Part shown: one piece after another, positions 57,966-64,000 of the stretch
How positions within the stretch are numbered: position 1 is the stretch's first letter
Layout: the number at the start of each line of letters is the position of its first letter
DNA from: Protula sp. h YS-2021
Taxonomy: Eukaryota; Annelida; Polychaeta; Sabellida; Serpulidae
Direction of reading: 5' to 3'
Length of the DNA: 64,000 nt
Assembly: GCA_949752745.1 (NCBI GenBank)
Contig: OX457026.1
Coordinates: 24,651,561-24,715,560, forward strand
The notes under the pieces: model-generated
What the model was told of the DNA's origin: nothing
The model's input: only the letters and a program-made list of their open reading frames with translations
Databases searched by the model: none
Program-made: the position numbers and the translations under genes

Positions 57966-58074
57966 GGCCCCACCATATCTGGGTTTTTATTGTAAAAATT
58001 TATGATAGAAAAGTTGGTCAGGTGTCCCTTTTTTCATTAAGGCGTTGGTCAGTTTATCTTCACCCAACAGAAGC

Positions 58075-58183
58075 AACAGTAATAGTAGCAATAGTAGTAG
58101 TAGTAGTGGGAGTAGACGTAGTAGTAGTAATAATAGTAATAGTAGAGTAAGGGTAGTAGTAGTAGTAGTAGTAGTAGTTGAAA
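58075..58183. repeat. (AGT)n/(AGTA)n trinucleotide microsatellite
   Basis: Runs of AGT and AAT trinucleotides with a GTAGTAGTAG core at 58152-58178, about 110 bp 5' of the ORF at 57783-57965. Confidence 0.9.
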
Positions 58184-58887
58184 TTGACGGAGTCAAGTAT
58201 ACAGATATACGCGAGGAAATGAAGACTGCTCATGAAGGTGACTTGAAGGTTTTCTTTAACTGAAACATATTACAGGAGGATTTATTGAGTGATCTCGGAC
58301 CAAAAAAATGTTAATAAAAATTTATATGCGCAATTATCTCAATGCAAAGGCCTTTGTCAAATAAAATACATTTTATTCTGGTTGCAAAGAATTTGAAATC
58401 CGCAATGTAGGGTTATTGTGCAAATAATTTAGCTAAATCAAATCTACACAATAAACACGATCTGGGTCAAGCACTTGCTATCCAACTTAGCCTGACAGAA
58501 TAATACGATCACATGCGAGCAAATATTGAATTTACTCCAAGCTTTTTGCCAAAACCCTCGGTGTCATCTACAGCCAGTCGAATGCTCGAGTCGATAAAAT
58601 AAACACTCCGTTTGTATTATCCGGGTATTGTCGCCTATACCGCACATGTCCCATAAATACTATAGATAAAATTACTTACACAATAACACAATACAATTCA
58701 TGGTGTTATTTTCGCTTACTTGTGAAACCTGGCAGAGCAGTCGATCAGAATAAATACATTGAACAATCAAATGGGCTATGAAGCCGGGGACATAGATCAC
58801 TCTCGGAATGTTATTACACTGGCAAGACCCGTTTGCTGCTCATTACCAGAAAGATAGAAGCATGACAGAGGTTGTGTGTGCGTGCGA
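58184..58887. other. No supported gene
   Basis: AT-rich with no exon-like signal. Confidence 0.45.
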
Positions 58888-58951
58888 GAGAGAAAAAAAG
58901 ATAGAGAGAAAGAGAAGAAAGAAAGCGAGAGAGAGAGACAGAGAGAGAGAA

Positions 58952-58996
<45 letters not shown>

Positions 58997-59010
58997 GAGA
59001 GAGAGAGAGA

Positions 59011-59090
<80 letters not shown>
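58888..59090. repeat. ~200-bp (GA)n purine tract
   Basis: Almost uninterrupted GA dinucleotides with AAAG/GGAG variants. The Arg-Glu and Ser-Leu ORFs are artefacts. Confidence 0.95.
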
Positions 59091-59093
<3 letters not shown>

Positions 59094-59514
59094 CAGACGG
59101 GTGCAGCAGTCGGCATTTCAAATGTCTTCCTTTGAATTTTGTGGCAATATATATAAAAACTTGTATGTTTTGTATGGTTCAATACCTGCCAAAAAGAATA
59201 TCAGAAGTCCTCAGACATGCTACAAAAGAGTGTAAATGAGCAGAAAATTGCGTGTGGTTCTCTTAATTAGCGAGAGATCAGTATGACACTTGTCCCTTTG
59301 ACAAATCCACTTAACATATCGATGACGCACGTTGACCTTAAGTTAAACGCGCTGATAACTGAAATTTCTCAATGTTTCGTACATGATCAACACTGTGTTT
59401 TCGTATCTCTAACTGACAGCTTTCTCGGTTCAGCAAGTCAAATGTTTTCAGTAGAATACCGATACAGAACTGATTCCAGGATACCGATGAATCACTGAAT
59501 GGTTCGTGGATATC
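59091..59514. other. No supported gene; leads into satellite
   Basis: Unique sequence. The last ~60 bp (ACCGATACAGAA, GGATACCGATGAATCAC, GGATATCCAGCC) are diverged units of the following satellite. Confidence 0.45.
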
Positions 59515-60215
59515 CAGCCAACTATTATTTATTCACAGATACCAGCCTATCATTTATTCGCAGATACCGCCAATCATTTATTCGCAGATACCAGCCTATC
59601 ATTTATTCGCAGATACCAGCCTATCATTTATTCGCAGATACCAGCCTATCATTTATTCGCAGATACCAGCCTATCATTTATTCGCAGATACCGCCAATCA
59701 TTTATTCGCAGATACCAGCCTATCATTTATTCGCAGATACCAGCCTATCATTTATTCGCAGATACCAGCCTATCATTTATTCGCAGATACCAGCCTATCA
59801 TTTATTCGCAGATACCAGCCTATCATTTATTCGCAGATACCAGCCTATCATTTATTCGCAGATACCAGCCTATCATTTATTCGGAGTTACCAGCCTATCA
59901 CTTATTCGCAGATACCAACCTATCATTTATTCGCAGCTATCAGTCTATCATTTATTCGCAGATACCAGAATACCATGTATTCGCAGATACCAGCCTATCA
60001 TTTATTCGCAGATACCAGCCTATCATTTATTCGCAGATATCAGTCCGTCATTTATTCGCGGATATCAGTCCACTTATTCGCGGATATCAATCCATCATTA
60101 TGCGAGGATATCAGCCTATCGTTTATTCGCGGATATTGGTCTGTAATTTATTCCCGGATATCAGTCGGTCATTTATTCGCGGATATCAGTCCATCATTTA
60201 TTCATGGACATAAGT
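59515..60215 (+). repeat. 25-bp satellite array, about 28 units
   Basis: Unit CCAGCCTATCATTTATTCGC + AGATA. The centre (59570-59880) is nearly perfect; from 59880 rightward units decay to ATTTATTCGCGGATATCAGT types. Because 25 is not a multiple of three, long frames cycle every 75 bp and stay open (215 and 235 codons), but they start within the repeat and are not considered genes. Confidence 0.95.
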
Positions 60216-60830
60216 GTATTAGTTTCGCGCCTTTTTCTTGGCAGTGGTCCGTCATTTTCAAGCTTCTCCTCTGAATATACTCACCCTTAAACTTGAATTA
60301 TAAGTTTTTTGCCCTTTGCTCTTTTGGACTAATTTTTGTTCGCTTAATATGTGAGAGATAAAAACGGATATATATTTGAACAGAAGGATGTATGAAAATA
60401 AGTTATGTTAGAGCAACATGTTTTATTACTATTCATTCAGTCCGTAACTGTCCTATTATGCCTGGTATCTTTATTGTTTTGCGTGATAAAATTTAGGGCA
60501 AGCATACATATCCTGGATTTTTACGGTGAGTATTCTCATAACTGGTTCGATCAGAGCAAGTAGACTGATCCTGAAGGAAGTATACTTGCGGAAATGTACT
60601 TCTCCCGAAATCAGATCTAACGATGTAACATATGTTGCTACGGTCGTATTGCTTTTCGGTAGGTACCGGTGTGTCATTGGTTCTCAAATACAGACATCAT
60701 TGTTTGCGGATACCAGTGTATCATTGTTTGTGGATACCAGTGCATCACTGTCTGCGGATATCGGTGTACCATTGTTTCTGAAATACCAATGGATCATTTT
60801 CGCATTTAATGATTCACGATATTGTGTTTT
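60216..60830. other. Unique segment, then diverged satellite units
   Basis: 60216-60680 is unique. It includes a possible 29-nt exon at 60497-60525 (+) between AAAATTTAG and ACG|GTGAGT, open in all frames and unproven. 60685-60800 holds four to five diverged 25-bp units (TTTGCGGATACCAGTGTATC, ATTGTTTGTGGATACCAGTG). Confidence 0.6.
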
Positions 60831-61345
60831 TAACACTTGACAAGCCTTTGGCTTACAAAGGCTATATGAATTTGTGCGAGCAGCCGATAGTATCTTTTTT
60901 TCTTGACAGTGATCAAATTTTGTGTCATCTCCTCCACTGGTACTACGGGCCCTAGGGCCACGAAACTTGGGACTTAGGTAGAACTTCATATGAACGTGTG
61001 CATGACACTTTCATTTTCGCCTTTAATTTCGTTTTCTTGTTTAAAACACCATGTGAAAAGAGTGTAATTTTGCAAGTAAATGCGAAGCATTTCACGCACA
61101 GCACAGAACACACAGTTGCTTAGCTTTGTGCGAGCTCTCACTGCGCAAATAGATAACACGGCGTATGCCTGATCAGTCAATAAAACCTTAAGCCAACAAA
61201 AATCAAACACTACTCAGCTTATAAGACGTGTTCAAGCTGTGTTGTTTGCAATATATTATTCAAGAAATAACCCATTGAAGGCAGTATTTTTGCGTTTTAA
61301 TTTTTGTCAAGTGTTTAACTTTTCGCTAGTGAAATGAGGTTCTAG
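60831..61345 (+). mobile_element. Helentron-like element, family A, copy 3
   Basis: TAACACTTGACAAGCC and hairpin at the start, TTGTCAAGTGTTTAA at 61306-61320, palindrome TTTTCGCTAGTGAAAT (one mismatch) and CTAG at 61342-61345 followed by T. It aligns throughout with copies 1 and 2. It inserted directly beside the diverged satellite units. Confidence 0.75.
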
Positions 61346-63604
61346 TTCAAGCATGTGGCGAATCTGTTTTGAAGTATTCTACCGACTCTCGTATTGTATC
61401 TCACTAATAAATAACATTAATAAGTCAACGATAGCAGTTAATAAATAAATCACTTCATTACTTATCTAGCAATAAAACTCCTTATCTAATGCTTCGATAT
61501 CAACGTCATCGTTATTATATCATAGAATATTTATCTATTGAACAGAAATGAATTTTGATTAGGTCATAATATATTCACTCCTATATCTCTGTTATAACAA
61601 AACTTTATATCTGAGAAAAATGACAAGCCCTTAATGTAAGTGTTATTTATTATATTTTGTTTTTCACATCAAGGGCATTTTCTTGTGTATCATGTTTAAA
61701 CAAGAGAATTGGCAAAAATTCGTGTTATTTCGACCATGTTCTGGTTTCTGATGTAGCTTGACCTCCCCAAAGAGGGAAGTCCTGGAACATCTTGGCAGAA
61801 GAAAACGTCAAATTTTGGATGGTCAAATTGTATGTACCCCGCCCTGCCAATAAGCTGCACTCAAATGCCGGTGTTTGTATTTTGCAGCTATTAATTTTTT
61901 AAATTAAATATTTCAGACAAATTTATTTAAATATTATGTCCACAGAGTAAAGTTTTCAATGATAACTTGAATTCGTCCGATATCTCGGAAAATCGAAATA
62001 GGAGAAGGAATGAAGTATCCCCAGACGTATGATTTCTTTAACGATAATTAATAATCACTACGGGATCAGAGAAACGTTACCTTTGACATATAAAACAATC
62101 GATTTTCATCGGAGATTAGATATCAATGTTTACGATGTGCGAGGATTTGCATTAACTCAAAGTTTTGTATCTGTGCCTGTAATTTATGCCGTTTAATTGT
62201 CAGAAGAATAAATAGCTCAGACACAAAACTGTTTGTTTTGAGGTTAGGTTGGAAACATAAGCCGTTCGAAAAATGATAAGAAGGAAGTGACCATTTAGTA
62301 CATTGCAGATGCTGGGTAAAGACTCGTTTGTGAGAAATAGGCAGGGAATTCAATTATTTAAGTGCGTCCTTTATAATTGGTGATTGGTAGCTCGCGCTCA
62401 AATAAAGGGACTGAAATAACGCTGTCTCACCAGGTGTGGTTACAATCGGTTGATGATGTAGCATATTTGCTGTAAGGTTGAAACCAATCAGCAACTTTGT
62501 TGACCGTTATAGTAGGGAGACTGGTGAATTTATGTTGATTTCAACACAACAGATTTAACTGTCAAACTTGTCATTTTGATAAATCTTACTAAAATTGATA
62601 AATAGAAATAGGTTTTGATACCAAAATCTCAAATATAAAACAGTAGTAAACTGATTTGAAAATCTCTAATTCAGTCCTGGATTGTGCCTTATGTACCTCT
62701 GTAAATTTGAATTCACTTTCCTAAATGAATAATATGATATAAGCTTTGGTGTTTGCTAAGATATAGACGAATGACTTGAAATAATTACTGTCACACCAGT
62801 TCATGAACTTGATTACCAAGCCTTGTGTTAATTAATATGTATATGTTGCATAGTGGGAATCCCTTAAGGAAATGCTCAGGAAATTTTTCGCTTCCTTGAT
62901 GTTAATTATTTACAAAATTGTCATGTGTACCATTTCACAACAATGTCAGCATGAACACATTGTTTTTCTAAGGTGTTAATGGGGGCATAAAACCACACAA
63001 AAAGACAACTGTCATCTGTTCAGTTTAACATTTGTTCGTGCCCTCGGCACCTTGTTACACACACAAATACATTTTGGAAGCAATGGTAGAATTATCCTGA
63101 AAGCCTATGAACACTGAACAAGGAGTAAGGGATGATTTTCGGATCAGTCCAAACAGACGTAGAGGCATTATTTTATTCAGTGATTTCTTGTGCAATTATA
63201 AACTCTATAACTCAATTATAAATTCGATAATTTTTGCACTTTATCGATGTTTAAGTGTCGCTCAGTTGCGATGTCACGGAAACATGTTTACCAGAACCAC
63301 GAAATGAAAATTCTGTCGCCATGGCATAAAAGTTTCAGAGCATTTCTTCTTTAACTTTGTTCATGATTTGGACGAATAAAGTAGAGCATTTTGAATACGT
63401 GCACAAGATTCTGCTTCACAGACGATGGACCAATATGCTATGGCGAGTTGTTTGCAAAAGAACTAGAATTACCTTTTTTACGCAAAGTGAATATCGATCA
63501 CAAAATGTATGGGACTAGATTACTACACATCGATCATAAATTTTTTTGTCACACTTCCCTTTTTGTTATTTCATATGGCTTTCGACAACTGGTATGAGCT
63601 AAAA
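61346..63604. other. No supported gene
   Basis: Long AT-rich stretch without recognisable repeats, splice-flanked ORFs or mobile-element ends. The ORFs at 62123-62353 (-) and 63107-63307 (+) lack context or family features. Confidence 0.5.
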
Positions 63605-63715
63605 CTCTAGCACTTCACTCCACCACCACCCAACATCTAGCAGTTGTTTGTTCATAGATTGCTAGCACTTCACCCCAGTACCACCCTGCATCTAGCAGTT
63701 GTTTGTTATAGATAT
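63605..63715 (+). repeat. Two-copy ~57-bp tandem duplication
   Basis: CTAGCACTTCACTCCACCAC, ACATCTAGCAGTTGTTTGTT and flanks recur ~56 bp later with few changes (CTAGCACTTCACCCCAGTAC). Confidence 0.9.
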
Positions 63716-64000
63716 CTTTAAAATGAGCTGGCTGTCATGGGTATGATTCATAACGTGGCTTAGAACACGAACAGCATCATGCCATACTATCATGCTTTAT
63801 CCCGATCCCACTGCATCCCGTGACGGTTGATTGTGAACGCATCAACTATTGATCACTATCTAACTGCTGACCATGGTGGAGTAATATCTATAACTTTGTT
63901 ATGTGAAGAAATAATCAAAACACATAGATCATACATGCAAAAGAATTATGGAGGCCTTGAATTTCGGACCAGGAGTCCAAATTTCGTGATCGCATTTGAA
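63716..64000. other. No feature seen
   Basis: Unremarkable sequence to the end of the window. Confidence 0.5.

Noticed and set aside
59499..60213. Two 215-235-codon overlapping ORFs with a 25-residue repeat
   Set aside because: A 25-bp unit lacking stops in any frame gives open frames automatically; overlapping frames of the same repeat cannot both be genes, and decay to the right is not frame-preserving.

Overview
The window is AT-rich, intron- and repeat-dominated eukaryotic DNA. It has no operons or ribosome-binding sites, and I saw no rRNA, tRNA or CRISPR. Coding signal comes as short exon-like blocks between GT/AG splice sites. Mobile DNA dominates: Helitron/Helentron-type elements with central tandem arrays, a PHD-bearing CR1/Jockey-like LINE, DIRS-like tyrosine-recombinase retroelement debris, hAT-, pogo- and MULE-type non-autonomous DNA transposons, plus very long (AT)n, (CT)n and (GA)n tracts. 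This mix suits an invertebrate animal, plausibly a mollusc or other lophotrochozoan. That placement is inference; no diagnostic gene was recognised.

Layout. 1-4.1 kb holds a minus-strand gene fragment of three phase-compatible exons, one only 31 nt long, among tandem and ACGTC-rich repeats. A plus-strand exon candidate lies at 5.1 kb. 6.7-8.9 kb has two Helentron-like elements. 8.99-9.48 kb is a minisatellite. 10.8-19.3 kb is a large, old inverted duplication with mirror-image tandem arrays; its right arm is interrupted by ACGTC repeats and a hAT-like element with an 8-bp target duplication. 19.6-25.3 kb contains fold-back repeats, a decayed tyrosine recombinase and a ~530-bp near-perfect tandem duplication. 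25.66-28.08 kb is a plus-strand gene start of two or three exons. 27.2-30.0 kb holds LINE and DIRS-like debris. A small ORF with a signal-like segment and many cysteines sits at 33.95 kb.

36.6-42.2 kb is a decayed LINE on the minus strand. It is split in its endonuclease by a TA-flanked pogo-like element, which is itself split by a MULE-like element with a 9-bp duplication. 42.3-44.7 kb has a diffuse inverted-repeat element and two coding candidates. 44.7-48.6 kb carries three Helentron-like copies rich in GACCTTGACC motifs. 46.8-51 kb is mostly microsatellite and homopolymer. 53.65 kb has a good terminal-exon candidate, and 57.8 kb a nuclear-type ORF. 59.5-60.2 kb is a 25-bp satellite, and 60.8-61.3 kb a third copy of the first Helentron family. 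The last 2.6 kb is almost featureless.

No pathway can be reconstructed. The window reads as genes with long introns, or intergenic DNA, colonised by successive waves of transposons. The nesting gives a relative order: LINE before pogo-like before MULE-like, and the inverted duplication before the ACGTC/hAT insertions.
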